From assembly GCA_016743235.1 (NCBI GenBank), contig VRZD01000030.1:21092-85091 (forward strand): a DNA stretch of 64,000 nucleotides, given 5' to 3'. The notes under the pieces are model-generated. The model saw nothing but the letters and a program-made list of their open reading frames with translations, was not told the origin of the DNA and did not search any database. Positions 55,901-63,990 of the stretch are shown here, piece after piece (position 1 is the first letter of the stretch; every line of letters begins with the position of its first letter). The stretch is from Pantanalinema sp. GBBB05 (GTDB lineage: Bacteria > Cyanobacteriota > Cyanobacteriia > Leptolyngbyales > Leptolyngbyaceae). The translations under genes were made by a program, and so were the position numbers.

Positions 55901-56147
55901 CAGTGATTCTCTCATCCTGATGGCATTTAAGCAGGCAGAATCCACACCAGAGGAATGGGTTTTACGCTGTTATGAAGCGGATGGAAGAGAGGCACAGTTA
56001 CAGTTACAGAGCGATCTCAAGTTGCAGTTAGGGCAACCAGTCGATCTGTTGGAACGGGCGATCGCAGCTCAAACAAGTGAGGGGCAAACCACTATGGTTC
56101 ACCCCTGGAAAATTGTCAGTTTTAAGGTAGTTCAGTCAGAACCATAA
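52914..56147 (+). CDS. Alpha-mannosidase, glycoside hydrolase family 38
   Basis: A 1077-residue hydrolase releasing alpha-linked mannose from glycans or oligosaccharides. The catalytic barrel contains the zinc-binding LLGHAHLDMAWLWTVSE near 265 and WVPDTFGFSWQLPQI near 380, in which the aspartate of PDTFG is the nucleophile. It also contains ILPGSSITQVF near the end of the catalytic half. The C-terminal half (about 620-1077) is the beta-sandwich region common to GH38. Low-complexity residues (LPSSPPSSPTALSSSPTVPL near 505-525) interrupt the domain, encoded by a pyrimidine-rich tract. There is no ATG near the start; GTG at 52914 is used, and GTG at 52971 is an alternative. No signal peptide is clear. 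Confidence 0.92.
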   Translation: MECLVAVILWVATKAFFPVCKFNDSDSSLTAQITSSLEQLRQLTQTSIQAGWRYWDGDLPVAEALRSESWSTWTTAALNARDHLPWNKGRQVRWFAQIITVPTTLQGYPLEDLCLRLALLWWAEVAHVYVNGELVQVGDLFDCAPRLLLSPQVQPGKTIAIALRLVSPNHDDGALMKSVCHYEAAHSDHPLEPSFIANELAVLHSFLTQFAPEHLTELGTTIQQIPWATLHTSPHSRQPFDQALAELRRSLQALAAPIKQRQIKLLGHAHLDMAWLWTVSETWHVAEQTFRSVLSLQPDFPELIFCHSTPALYEWIEQNRPDVFAQIQAQVKAGTWEIVAGFWIEPELNLISGESMVRQLLYGQRYVEEKFGAVCPIAWVPDTFGFSWQLPQILKQAGVEYFVTQKLRWNDTTKFPYDWFWWQAPDGSQILSLMSAPIGEGIDPIKMTNFAWGWEAQTGIPNSLWLPGVGDHGGGPTRDMLEVARRWQHSPFFPEIEFTTALNYLQSLPSSPPSSPTALSSSPTVPLWPSELYLEYHRGCYTTHADQKQWNRHGETLIYTAELWAALATLAIATPYPKAELEQVWKRVLLNQFHDILPGSSITQVFVDAEKDWLAAERLGSEILYGTLQTIAQHINLPNPPHPDARPIVVFNSLNWTRSQVIELPAALNTQVSGIYDSAGQPVALEQTATGEWLFWADQIPAIGYRLFWWHSHNQTSINLPALTVPETFVLENDALRVTVNSETGDLASVWDNLAQREVLSGAGNQLQAFEDKGQYWDAWNIDPNYAQHPLPPTKLQSIQWLERGTLRSRLQVVRQLGNSIFEQDYVLEAGSPCLKIETRVDWQERHILVKAAFPLTVMADVATYEIPCAAIQRSTNPQTDRETAQWEVPALRWVDLSDGEYGVSLLNDCKYGYDSQPSQLRLTLLRGTEWPDSEADKGHHSFTYVLYPHTGTWQAAHTVRQGYDLNLPLQLIVPEEQNETIAPTLPPVSSCLDLGSDSLILMAFKQAESTPEEWVLRCYEADGREAQLQLQSDLKLQLGQPVDLLERAIAAQTSEGQTTMVHPWKIVSFKVVQSEP
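54427..54505 (+). repeat. Pyrimidine-rich tract inside the mannosidase gene
   Basis: A C/T-rich low-complexity run in frame with the gene, encoding Ser/Pro-rich residues. It resembles the intergenic tract at 42731-42812. Confidence 0.6.
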
Positions 56148-56238
56148 TTTTGGGGAATCGGGGTAACATCATGACAAGTAATGTTTGGATTTGAGTCAAT
56201 AAGCATTAGTGTTAGCTTCGCCCCGACTCATCACCTGC

Positions 56239-56370
56239 TTAGTCTTCATGATCTTCAAATGGGTCATCCAGGTTCTTGGCTGGAGGACCAAACGCTGTAT
56301 AGATGGCGTATCCGGTTAGACCGACCAGGACGGCACAGATCGAAATATTAAGAGCTATTGCAGGTTCCAT
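56239..56370 (-). CDS. psbN: Photosystem II assembly factor PsbN
   Basis: A 43-residue membrane protein, read leftward, reading MEPAIALNISICAVLVGLTG and then YAIYTAFGPPAKNLDDPFED, which matches PsbN (membrane helix, GYAIYTAFGPP, then DPFED). PsbN is not a stable subunit of photosystem II but is needed for its assembly and repair. It is divergent from psbH with an 82-base gap, the arrangement conserved in cyanobacteria and plastids. The downstream end faces the mannosidase gene. Confidence 0.95.
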   Translation of the reverse strand: MEPAIALNISICAVLVGLTGYAIYTAFGPPAKNLDDPFEDHED

Positions 56371-56400
56371 GCGTGAGAAAAATTATGAGTACCTTACCCC

Positions 56401-56406
56401 TATAAT
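56401..56406 (+). promoter_or_regulatory. Probable -10 element of the psbH promoter
   Basis: TATAAT, a perfect -10 hexamer, lies 47 bases before the psbH start in the psbN-psbH gap. No good -35 hexamer is seen at the expected distance, which is common in cyanobacterial promoters. Confidence 0.5.
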
Positions 56407-56452
56407 GTTACGAAGAATAACAAATTCTGTCGAGCTTAATCATAGGTGACTC

Positions 56453-56656
56453 ATGGCACAGCGGACTCGGTTGGGAGACATTCTGCGTCCCCTGAATTCT
56501 GAATACGGTAAAGTTGCTCCTGGTTGGGGAACCACGCCCGTAATGGCAACGTTCATGGCGCTATTCTTTGTCTTTTTGCTGATTATTCTGCAAATCTATA
56601 ACTCCTCACTGCTGCTCACCGACTTTAACGTTGACTGGCGCAGCATTGGTGGCTAA
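56453..56656 (+). CDS. psbH: Photosystem II reaction center protein H
   Basis: A 67-residue subunit of photosystem II next to CP47 that supports assembly, stability and quinone-site function. The N-terminal AQRTRLGDILRPLNSEYGKVAPGWGTTP (two consecutive segments) is diagnostic, followed by a single membrane helix (VMATFMALFFVFLLIILQIY) and the lumenal end. Length is normal for cyanobacteria; the plant phosphorylation-site extension is lacking, as expected. GGTGA precedes the ATG. It is divergent from psbN and is followed by a strong terminator. Confidence 0.97.
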   Translation: MAQRTRLGDILRPLNSEYGKVAPGWGTTPVMATFMALFFVFLLIILQIYNSSLLLTDFNVDWRSIGG

Positions 56657-56698
56657 ACCTTTTTAGTTCACAACTGAAGCACTGTTTATTTTGAAGTC

Positions 56699-56722
56699 AC
56701 CCCGGTTCTGCCGGGGTTTTTT
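56699..56722 (+). terminator. Rho-independent terminator of psbH
   Basis: The stem ACCCCGG with CCGGGGT (56699-56705 with 56711-56717), a five-base loop and T6 at 56717-56722 lie 43 bases past the psbH stop codon. This is a textbook terminator. Confidence 0.92.
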
Positions 56723-56816
56723 GTGCTCAGAAGCTGACTAAAGATTTACATGCGATCGCAGGAGTGCATAAATCTTAAACACCCCTGCGAGTTTATTCAT
56801 ATTGAATCTAATGTCC

Positions 56817-57596
56817 TTAGCCCATGCCTAAGATTTCATAGCCCGCATCAACATAAATAATCTGTCCAGTAATGCCACTGGCTAGATTGCTACAGAGGAA
56901 GGCGGCGGTATTACCCACTTCTGTTTGGGTGACGGTTCGACGTAATGGTGCCACAGCTTCAACATGGTGGATCATGTCTAGAATCCCGCCGACAGCTGAA
57001 GAAGCCAGTGTCCGAATGGGACCAGCAGAGATTCCGTTGACCCGAATGTTTTGTGGACCCAAATCGGCAGCCAGATACCGCACACTCATTTCTAATCCAG
57101 CTTTAGCGATCCCCATCACGTTGTAGTTGGGAATGACACGGACTCCACCCAAATAGGTCAGCGTGACGACACTGCCACCTTCCGTCATCAGCGGTTTCGC
57201 CGCCGCACAGAGCTTCACCAAGGAGTAAGTGCTAATATCCATAGCCAAAGCGAAACCATTACGAGAAGTTTCGGCAAAGCCCCCAGACAGATCATCTTTG
57301 TTAGCGAAAGCAAGGCAGTGAATCAGAATGTCTACCCTGCCCCACTTTTCGCGCACCGTATCGAAGGTCGCCTGAATTTGAGCATCATCTTGAACATTGC
57401 AGGGCACAAACAAGCTTGGCTGCAATGGTTCTACTAGATCGGCAACTTTTTTCTCCATTTTGCCCTTTTCATCAGGCAGATAAGTCACTCCGATGTTGGC
57501 TCCGGCTTGGTGAAGCTGCTGGGCAATGCCCCAGGCGATCGAGCGGTTATTAGCAATCCCCGTTACCAGGGCGTTTTTTCCTGTCAAATCCAGCAT
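56817..57596 (-). CDS. fabI: Enoyl-[acyl-carrier-protein] reductase FabI
   Basis: Performs the last reduction of each fatty-acid elongation cycle with NADH or NADPH. The 259-residue protein starts MLDLTGKNALVTGIANNRSI, has the Rossmann site GIANNRSIAWGIA of FabI, and the catalytic YNVMGIAK (Tyr-x6-Lys) near 160. It ends GYEILGMG as in cyanobacterial FabI. The longest frame starts at a TTG (57617); the ATG at 57596 gives the normal family length. No co-directional neighbour is close, so it is probably transcribed alone. Confidence 0.95.
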   Translation of the reverse strand: MLDLTGKNALVTGIANNRSIAWGIAQQLHQAGANIGVTYLPDEKGKMEKKVADLVEPLQPSLFVPCNVQDDAQIQATFDTVREKWGRVDILIHCLAFANKDDLSGGFAETSRNGFALAMDISTYSLVKLCAAAKPLMTEGGSVVTLTYLGGVRVIPNYNVMGIAKAGLEMSVRYLAADLGPQNIRVNGISAGPIRTLASSAVGGILDMIHHVEAVAPLRRTVTQTEVGNTAAFLCSNLASGITGQIIYVDAGYEILGMG

Positions 57597-58007
57597 GGCG
57601 ATCGGTACTTTATGCAATGATTAAGCGCAACTATGAGAATACTCAAAGATGGGGTACAACGGTAGCAGATCTCATCGGATAGGAGTTCTTAATTTCGACC
57701 CAATCACCATCGCCATGCAGGCAGTTTGAGGAGCAAAGCGTTGCTGCTTGCACGATCGAGTAAATTTCCTGGCGAAGGCTAAAATCCTCAATAAAATTAG
57801 GATAATTCTTTCTAAGATGGTTGCATCGGAGTACTGTTCACTCAATTGAGTCAGCGAACAAATGAAATACTTGTGACCGTAAGTAATTTTGTAGCAAATG
57901 GCACAAAAAACCACTGTGAAGTAAGTTTAAGTGTTCTAAGTTACAGATCCGTTTAGTAAACCTCACCGTTGTTATCTGGGCAACGTTCATCGCACCAGTC
58001 AGGGGAT
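57597..58007. other. Divergent control region of fabI and ntcA
   Basis: About 410 bases. A near-match to the NtcA box, GTA-N8-CAC, lies at 57891-57904, and TAAGTT elements downstream could be -10 boxes for ntcA. A minus-strand frame at 57672-57914 has unlikely composition and is rejected. Confidence 0.45.
57891..57904 (+). promoter_or_regulatory. Candidate NtcA site upstream of ntcA
   Basis: GTAGCAAATGGCAC matches the NtcA consensus GTA-N8-TAC except for one base (CAC for TAC). ntcA is autoregulated in other cyanobacteria. The distance to a clear -10 element is uncertain, so the site is only a candidate. Confidence 0.3.
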
Positions 58008-58679
58008 ATGGTAGTGACGCAAGATCAGCCGCTGGCATCAGTATTCCGTCAAATGAGTGGGGGAGCATTTCCACCCGTTGTCGAAACCTTTGAACGAGGC
58101 AAGACGATCTTTTTCCCTGGTGATCCAGCAGAACGGGTGTATTTCTTGCTCAAAGGTGCCGTGAAACTTTCACGGGTCTATGAGGCAGGAGAAGAGATTA
58201 CCGTAGCGTTGTTAAGAGAAAATAGTGTATTTGGGGTACTGTCCTTGATCACAGGGCATCGATCTGACCGCTTCTATCATGCGGTTGCCTTTACTCCAGT
58301 CGAGTTACTTTCAGTGCCGATCGAGCAAATGGAGAAAGCTCTAAAAGAAAATCCCGATTTATCATTGGTCTTACTTCAGGGGCTATCATCCCGGATTTTG
58401 CAAACCGAAATGATGATTGAAACTCTGGCACATCGGGACATGGGATCGCGACTTGTGAGCTTTTTGTTAATCCTCTGTCGTGACTTCGGGCTACCGACCA
58501 AAGAGGGCATCACGATCGATTTGAAGCTGTCCCACCAGGCAATTGCAGAAGCGATCGGGTCTACCCGAGTGACTGTGACGCGGTTATTAGGTGATCTACG
58601 TCAGGATAAAATGATCTCGATTCATAAGAAAAAAATCACAGTTCACAATCCAGTCACCTTAAGCCAACAATTCAACTAA
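58008..58679 (+). CDS. ntcA: Global nitrogen regulator NtcA
   Basis: A CRP-family activator that senses nitrogen limitation through 2-oxoglutarate and turns on ammonium uptake and assimilation genes, including glnA and in many strains icd. The 223-residue protein shows the effector-binding beta roll (GKTIFFPGDPAERVYFLLKGAVKLSRVYE, two motifs), EITVALLRENSVFGVLSL, and a helix-turn-helix LSHQAIAEAIGSTRVTVTRL that is nearly invariant in NtcA. AGGGG precedes the ATG at 58008, giving the normal length. A longer frame upstream is not used. Confidence 0.97.
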   Translation: MVVTQDQPLASVFRQMSGGAFPPVVETFERGKTIFFPGDPAERVYFLLKGAVKLSRVYEAGEEITVALLRENSVFGVLSLITGHRSDRFYHAVAFTPVELLSVPIEQMEKALKENPDLSLVLLQGLSSRILQTEMMIETLAHRDMGSRLVSFLLILCRDFGLPTKEGITIDLKLSHQAIAEAIGSTRVTVTRLLGDLRQDKMISIHKKKITVHNPVTLSQQFN

Positions 58680-58914
58680 CCTTCCTGATTCCATTCGCTC
58701 CTCCAAACCGCGATAACTGAATACACATAGGGTAGGCTGTAGATGAACTTTCGCCCTGAAAATTTCGTCTGCCAGGTTTCTAGGACTTTGCCATATCAAG
58801 TTTGATAGATGCGAGTCTGGGGCACTATCTGGGGACGATGTTTCTGGGATAGAACAGTCTATTAATTATGATGCACTTGAGCGATCGAGGCAGATAGGGC
58901 GTTTTGGAGTATCG

Positions 58915-60264
58915 ATGTCCATTGGGTTCATCCTAGTTTTGGCGGTTTTGGTGTTAGGTGGGGTGATTGCTACTGTTGGTGATCGGTTGGGGACAAAAGT
59001 GGGCAAAGCCCGCCTTAGTCTGTTTAACCTCCGACCTCGACGGACGGCAACGTTAATTACCATTCTGACTGGCGGCATTATTGCCGCCTCTACATTGGGT
59101 ATTCTGTTCGCCGCTAGTGAACAGTTGCGCACAGGAGTATTTGAACTAAATTCCATTCAACGACGGTTGCGGAAAACGCGGGCTGACCTACGAGAAGCTA
59201 GAGATGAACGCGAACAAATTGAGGATGAACTCGATCAAGTCCGTACCGATCGCGCTACAGCGAAGAAGCAATTAACCCAAACTCGCCAACAACTCACAGA
59301 CACCAATCAGTCCTTACAAACAGCGCTAGCAGAACGCTCCCGTGCCCAAACCGAGCGATCGCGTATCGAATCTGAACTTAGCCAAACTCGCCGACAACTC
59401 GCTACTGTATCAGAGCAAGGGGGGCGGTTACGCTCCGAAATTAGCCAATTGCAACAAGAACGCAAGCAGGTGATCGCTGAACGGGAAGCCCAGATCCAGG
59501 ATCGAGAACGAGTGATCCAGGAGCGGGAAACTCAGCTGAAGCAACTGGAAGTTCAACAAGATTATCTTTCGCGAGAGGTAAGCCGATTAGAGCGCGAAGC
59601 CCAAGGATTACGGCAAGGCAACCTAGCGATTCAGCGGGGACAGGTATTAGCTACAGCGGTTGTCCGGGTGGTGAATCCTGATCGGGCTCAACAAGCTGTT
59701 GATCAGCTGCTGCGGGAAGCCAATCGAGCGGCCGTCCAATTAGTTCAACCGGGAACCAAAGATCAAGAACAGATTATTCAGATCACTAAGTTAGAGGTGG
59801 AGCAATTAAATCAACAAATTGATGATGGACAGGATTATGTTGTGCGGATCTCTTCCGCTGCAAATTACTTAGTTGGTGAACGCACTATCCAGGTATTTGC
59901 TGAAGCTGTGCCTAACCGCTTAGTCTTCCGACAGGATGACTTAGTCGCTGCCACATCGTTTGATCCCTCCACAATGTCTGATGATCAAATGCAACAACGG
60001 ATTAACTTGTTACTGGCAGCTGCCGGATTCCGTGCCCGTCGCTTAGGGATTCTAACGGATACAGTCCAAATTGGGCGCGTCCAAAATCTGATTGTATTTA
60101 TCGACAAGCTGAAACAGTATCGTCAGTCGATCGGGCTAAAAGTAGTAGCTGCAAATGATATCTATACGGCAGGTCCGCTCAAAGTTGAGCTACTAGCCGA
60201 GCAAAACGGACAAATTTTATTCCAGACTGAAGATGACAATGACATGGATAGTCAAAAACCTTAA
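58915..60264 (+). CDS. DUF3084 membrane and coiled-coil protein
   Basis: A 449-residue protein of a cyanobacteria-restricted family of unknown function. Two N-terminal membrane segments (GFILVLAVLVLGGVIATV and TLITILTGGIIAASTLGIL) flank a basic loop (RLSLFNLRPRRTA). A long coiled coil follows (about 75-245, repeats of the RxELxQxR type). A C-terminal domain (about 245-435) includes VVRVVNPDRAQQAVDQLL and SIGLKVVAANDIYTAGPL. The architecture suggests a membrane-tethered scaffold. GGAG lies eight bases before the ATG. It is followed by a gap of about 390 bases before the GTPase gene. Confidence 0.9.
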   Translation: MSIGFILVLAVLVLGGVIATVGDRLGTKVGKARLSLFNLRPRRTATLITILTGGIIAASTLGILFAASEQLRTGVFELNSIQRRLRKTRADLREARDEREQIEDELDQVRTDRATAKKQLTQTRQQLTDTNQSLQTALAERSRAQTERSRIESELSQTRRQLATVSEQGGRLRSEISQLQQERKQVIAEREAQIQDRERVIQERETQLKQLEVQQDYLSREVSRLEREAQGLRQGNLAIQRGQVLATAVVRVVNPDRAQQAVDQLLREANRAAVQLVQPGTKDQEQIIQITKLEVEQLNQQIDDGQDYVVRISSAANYLVGERTIQVFAEAVPNRLVFRQDDLVAATSFDPSTMSDDQMQQRINLLLAAAGFRARRLGILTDTVQIGRVQNLIVFIDKLKQYRQSIGLKVVAANDIYTAGPLKVELLAEQNGQILFQTEDDNDMDSQKP

Positions 60265-60650
60265 AAGCTTAATCCTAATAAAGGTCAAGCGGTATCACCA
60301 TATTACTCAGTCCGTGATGTTAATCACCTGAAAATGCCATCCTTATCACATTGATCCTCAGTCCAACAGACGATAACTGAAGTATGTTGCTCATCCTCCT
60401 GAAAACGTCATGTCTGGTTCACTTTGCAGTAAAGGGTCTATTATCATCCACGCGATCGCGATCACGACGGCTTTATCGATTGTGTCGGGTTATCTCTCTC
60501 CCAAATCATCTCCTACCAGCCAGTTTCCTACGCCATTGAGCTTTAGCTCCAGTGCCTCGGCTCAACGCTAACTTATGTTCTCGTCGTGATCTCCGTTCGC
60601 CTACCCAGAAAAGCTCCTAGACTGGAGACAACGAGATCAGCCAAGAACGT
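60265..60650. other. Intergenic region with a small possible frame
   Basis: About 390 bases. It contains a 53-codon frame (60410-60571) with a signal-peptide-like start but no ribosome-binding sequence. Nothing else is recognised. Confidence 0.4.
60410..60571 (+). CDS. Possible small secreted protein
   Basis: A 53-residue ATG frame with a hydrophobic stretch (GSIIIHAIAITTALSIVSGY) and a Ser/Pro-rich remainder ending in SSSASAQR, where Ala-Ser-Ala could be a signal-peptidase site. No Shine-Dalgarno sequence precedes it, and no family was recognised. It may be chance. Confidence 0.25.
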   Translation: MSGSLCSKGSIIIHAIAITTALSIVSGYLSPKSSPTSQFPTPLSFSSSASAQR

Positions 60651-62558
60651 ATGGTGCGACTGAAACTTTGGCAGTGGATAGTATTAGCTGTTCCGATCGC
60701 CGCAACTGTCAGCTTCCTCATGATTGCGGCAGGCATGAAAATTCATGAGCTGGGAATTAACTGGGTTTGGGGCATTATCGTTCTTGTCTTTGCTGGTTGG
60801 CGCTGGTTAGTAGTCAAATGGACTCAACCGGCCTTTGCTCAAATTGAGGCCGTGGTTGCAGAAGTTGAAGCCGAACTTGAAGCAACACCCACACAAGCTA
60901 CAACCCCAATCAGCAATGTCGATCGACAAGCCGAAGCTGCCCTCCAACAAGTTTTGACCGCCTCTCGTACCGATCCAGTCCTCTGGGAAAACTGGGGCAT
61001 CTTCTGGCAACGTTGTCAGGAAATGGTCACTGCGATCGCCCACACCTATTACCCAGAAGACAAACGCCCCCTACTCAAAATCTACGTCCCCCAAGCCTAT
61101 ACGCTCCTGCGAGGCACTGTGGATGACATGGATCAATGGATGCAGAAGCTCTCTCCCGTTCTGAATCAGGTGACGATCGGGCAAGCCTACGAAGCCTATG
61201 AGGTTTATAAACGGCTGGAGCCTTCTGCCCGGAAGCTAATGCGGGTATGGAACTGGGCGCAATGGCTCCTCAATCCGGCAGCAGCAGTCGCTAGACAAGC
61301 CACTCAAAACTATAGTAATCAAGCGAATCAGCAACTTTTAGGCAACTTAGGGCAACTATTACGAGAAGCCGCTTTAACGAACTTAGGCAGACAGGCGATC
61401 GCGCTTTACAGTGGCAAAACGCCAAAGCTCCCAGAATTAGTAGCACCGCCACCGACAACGCTGACTGCTAAAACTCAGGCTCTCCGCGACATTCTCACTC
61501 AAGCAGAACCTCCCGAACAGGTAGAGCAAAAACCCGTCAATATTCTGCTCGTTGGTCGCACGGGAGCGGGTAAAAGTAGCCTGATTAATACGCTATTTAT
61601 CGATCGGCGCGCCGAAGTTGATATTCTACCCAGCACCGACCAACTACAAGACTATCACTGGCAAGCTTCCACTGGGGAAACCCTGACGCTCTGGGATAGC
61701 CCGGGATATGAACAAACCGATCGTCCTGATTTACGCGAACAGGTCTTAGACCTTTTGCCACAAGCAGATTTACTGTTATTGGTTACACCAGCTCTTGATC
61801 CAGCTCTCCAAATGGATCTTGACTTTATTAAAGATGCCAAAGCCACCATCGCCGATTTACCGATCATTACGGCTGTAACTCAAGTCGATCGCTTACGTCC
61901 ACTCCGCGAATGGTCGCCCCCTTACGATTGGAAAATCGGCACTCGCCCCAAAGAAGCTGCCATCCGGGAAGCCGTCCACTATCGCACTGAACTATTTGGT
62001 GAGTTCTGCCAGTTGGTATTACCGATCGTCACTGGCGATCTTGATGCCCAGCGAACAGCTTGGGGTCTAGAAGCTTTATCATTAGGACTGCTAGAAGCGA
62101 TCGCGCCTGCTAAACAACTACGCTTTGCCCGCTTTCTCCGCAATCTCGAAACTCGCACCGTTGCCGCCGTTAAAATCATTGATCACTACACGTTCCAGAT
62201 GGCAACCACTCAAGGACTCACCGCTTTACTGAAAAGTCCTGTCTTGCAATTCATCTCTACCCTCACAACGGGTTCCCCTAATCTGGCTTACTTACTAGCC
62301 GAAAAAATTCCCGTAGAACAGTTGCCGATCGTCATCGGTAAACTCCAAATGGCATATGAGTTGTTCGCTCTATTTAGCACTGGACAACCAAACATCCAAA
62401 ACTTTGATTTACTCGCCCTTTGGTCAGTTTTAATAGACAATACAGGCTCACCCGAGCGCAATGCCTGGGCTTTCGGTCATGCCATCACTGAATATTGGAC
62501 TCAAGCTTTGACAACAAACCAACTTCAAGAGCGGTTTAACCACTATCTCAGTCTTTAA
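60651..62558 (+). CDS. Membrane-associated GTPase with Era-like domain
   Basis: A 635-residue protein. The N-terminus has two membrane segments (LWQWIVLAVPIAATVSFLMI and INWVWGIIVLVFAGWRWLVV), and a helical middle follows (about 90-270). The G domain (about 298-450) shows G1 GRTGAGKSSLINTL, G3 DSPGYE and G4 TQVD; the switch threonine of G2 is not obvious. A helical C-terminus follows (about 480-635). It belongs to cyanobacterial GTPases sometimes described as DUF697-like, but the exact subfamily is uncertain. The start is an ATG. It lies 47 bases upstream of the NurA-domain gene and is probably its operon partner. Confidence 0.88.
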   Translation: MVRLKLWQWIVLAVPIAATVSFLMIAAGMKIHELGINWVWGIIVLVFAGWRWLVVKWTQPAFAQIEAVVAEVEAELEATPTQATTPISNVDRQAEAALQQVLTASRTDPVLWENWGIFWQRCQEMVTAIAHTYYPEDKRPLLKIYVPQAYTLLRGTVDDMDQWMQKLSPVLNQVTIGQAYEAYEVYKRLEPSARKLMRVWNWAQWLLNPAAAVARQATQNYSNQANQQLLGNLGQLLREAALTNLGRQAIALYSGKTPKLPELVAPPPTTLTAKTQALRDILTQAEPPEQVEQKPVNILLVGRTGAGKSSLINTLFIDRRAEVDILPSTDQLQDYHWQASTGETLTLWDSPGYEQTDRPDLREQVLDLLPQADLLLLVTPALDPALQMDLDFIKDAKATIADLPIITAVTQVDRLRPLREWSPPYDWKIGTRPKEAAIREAVHYRTELFGEFCQLVLPIVTGDLDAQRTAWGLEALSLGLLEAIAPAKQLRFARFLRNLETRTVAAVKIIDHYTFQMATTQGLTALLKSPVLQFISTLTTGSPNLAYLLAEKIPVEQLPIVIGKLQMAYELFALFSTGQPNIQNFDLLALWSVLIDNTGSPERNAWAFGHAITEYWTQALTTNQLQERFNHYLSL

Positions 62559-62605
62559 AGTAGCCAAGTCATTGTGCCACTTCAGCCACTATTTCATGTC
62601 TCATC

Positions 62606-63778
62606 ATGCCCCTCAAACCCTCCCAAATTCTGAATCTGCTCAAAGCTAAACGTGACGATTTCACTAGATTTGATAAAACCGCTCTACAAGCTCTAGAAAA
62701 ATACCGTTTTGCCCTTACAGAAGCATCCCAAGAGCCTGCCGAGACATTGCTAGAACAATTAGATAGTTACTCCATTTACGATCGTGGCGCAGAACCTTTA
62801 GAAACCACCAATCCATGCCCCAATTGGATCATTCCCGCTAAATTAAATTGGCAAAGTCGGGAAGAAAGCTTTGCTTGGGCCCGCGATCGCATTACCGGCA
62901 TAGCTACATTTGCTGTTGACGGTTCCCAAATTTATCCCAGTAAAGATCTTTCTATTCCTGTTGCCCTAGTCCAAATCGGTTGGTACGAAAACTTCCATTT
63001 ACCCGATGGTCGCTACGAAAAAGACATCACGACTGATGTCATGACTCCCACCGATCTTAAAGTCAGCAGCAGTAGTGAACCCGTCGATCGTCGCGTCAAC
63101 ATGCGTCGCTTCGAAATGGAAGTTGAACGCTTAATTCAATACATGGAAGAGCGCTCAAACTGTGATAACTGTCTAGCTTTTTTCGATGGCTCTTTAGTCG
63201 TTACCTTCGCTGAAGCCTTCGATGATGATACCCGCCGCTTCTATGTCAACTGCATTACCCGTCTACTGCAAGCTAGCGAACAACATCGTGTTCCCCTAAT
63301 CGGTTATGTCGATACGTCTTACGCACGTGATTTAACCTTAATGCTGCAACGCTTATACAGGCTACCTGAAGTCAACTCCATTCATGATCCCCCTCTCCTC
63401 AGCCGGCACATGCAGTGGGGCGATCGCACTCCTTTGTTCTATTGCCGTCGCCCTGGCATTCTCAAACAATATCCAGCCACGATCGCCAACAGAATCGCTT
63501 TTACATACTTGAAAGCCCACGAAGGTTACCCAATTCGGCTGGAGTTACCAGTCTGGATCTACGAAGCTGGAATCCATGACCAGATCCTAGACTGGGTACG
63601 CTGCGAAATTATTATCGGTGGCGGTTATCCCTATGTGATTGAAACCGCAGACCAAACAGCAGTCCTAAAAAATGACGATCGACATGTTTTCTATCGTCTA
63701 CTACAAGATTGGGCAGACGCAGAAGAGTTGAACCTACGTCTATCTCGCAAAATGGTTAGTAAGGTCCGTCGTCGTTAA
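62606..63778 (+). CDS. NurA domain nuclease
   Basis: A 390-residue protein of the NurA family, 5'-to-3' DNA nucleases that in archaea process double-strand breaks with the HerA translocase. The conserved acidic motifs are FAVDGSQIYPSKD (near 110), FFDGSLVVTF (near 195) and YVDTSYARDL (near 235), the aspartates expected to bind metal. The length is close to that of other bacterial NurA proteins. No HerA-like ATPase is adjacent; the upstream gene is a GTPase. The start is an ATG. The gene ends against the 5S rRNA gene, separated by a terminator. Confidence 0.9.
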   Translation: MPLKPSQILNLLKAKRDDFTRFDKTALQALEKYRFALTEASQEPAETLLEQLDSYSIYDRGAEPLETTNPCPNWIIPAKLNWQSREESFAWARDRITGIATFAVDGSQIYPSKDLSIPVALVQIGWYENFHLPDGRYEKDITTDVMTPTDLKVSSSSEPVDRRVNMRRFEMEVERLIQYMEERSNCDNCLAFFDGSLVVTFAEAFDDDTRRFYVNCITRLLQASEQHRVPLIGYVDTSYARDLTLMLQRLYRLPEVNSIHDPPLLSRHMQWGDRTPLFYCRRPGILKQYPATIANRIAFTYLKAHEGYPIRLELPVWIYEAGIHDQILDWVRCEIIIGGGYPYVIETADQTAVLKNDDRHVFYRLLQDWADAEELNLRLSRKMVSKVRRR

Positions 63779-63829
63779 TAACACTTTCTACTAATCAAAC
63801 CTGTATTCCAAAACAGACCCATAAAAATA

Positions 63830-63862
63830 AAAATCCCCCTTCAATCGCTGAAGAGGGATTTT
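63830..63862. terminator. Bidirectional terminator between nurA-like gene and 5S rRNA
   Basis: The stem AAAATCCC with GGGATTTT (63830-63837 with 63855-63862) continues through an internal loop into TTCA/TGAA, with a five-base loop and A/T tracts on both sides. It can end the nurA-like transcript and the rRNA transcript. Confidence 0.85.
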
Positions 63863-63871
63863 CTAAAAATC

Positions 63872-63990
63872 ACCCTGGCATCGAGCTATTTTTGCGGGAC
63901 GCTACCGTCCGACTATCTTCGCCGCTGGTCTGTTTCACACCTGAGTTCGGGATGGGTCAGAGTGGGTCCAAACCGCTAGAGACACCAGGA
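63872..63990 (-). rRNA. rrf: 5S ribosomal RNA
   Basis: About 119 bases on the minus strand. Starting at 63990 it reads TCCTGGTGTCTCTAGCGG, has CCATCCCGAACTCAGG and GTGAAAC in the middle, and ends in AGCTCGATGCCAGGG. The two ends pair (CCTGG.../...CCAGG), as in cyanobacterial 5S rRNA. The 23S and 16S genes should lie beyond the right edge of the window, as 5S is the last gene of the operon. Confidence 0.93.

Noticed and set aside
57672..57914. An 80-codon minus-strand frame between fabI and ntcA
   Set aside because: Composition is unlikely, and it overlaps the ntcA control region.
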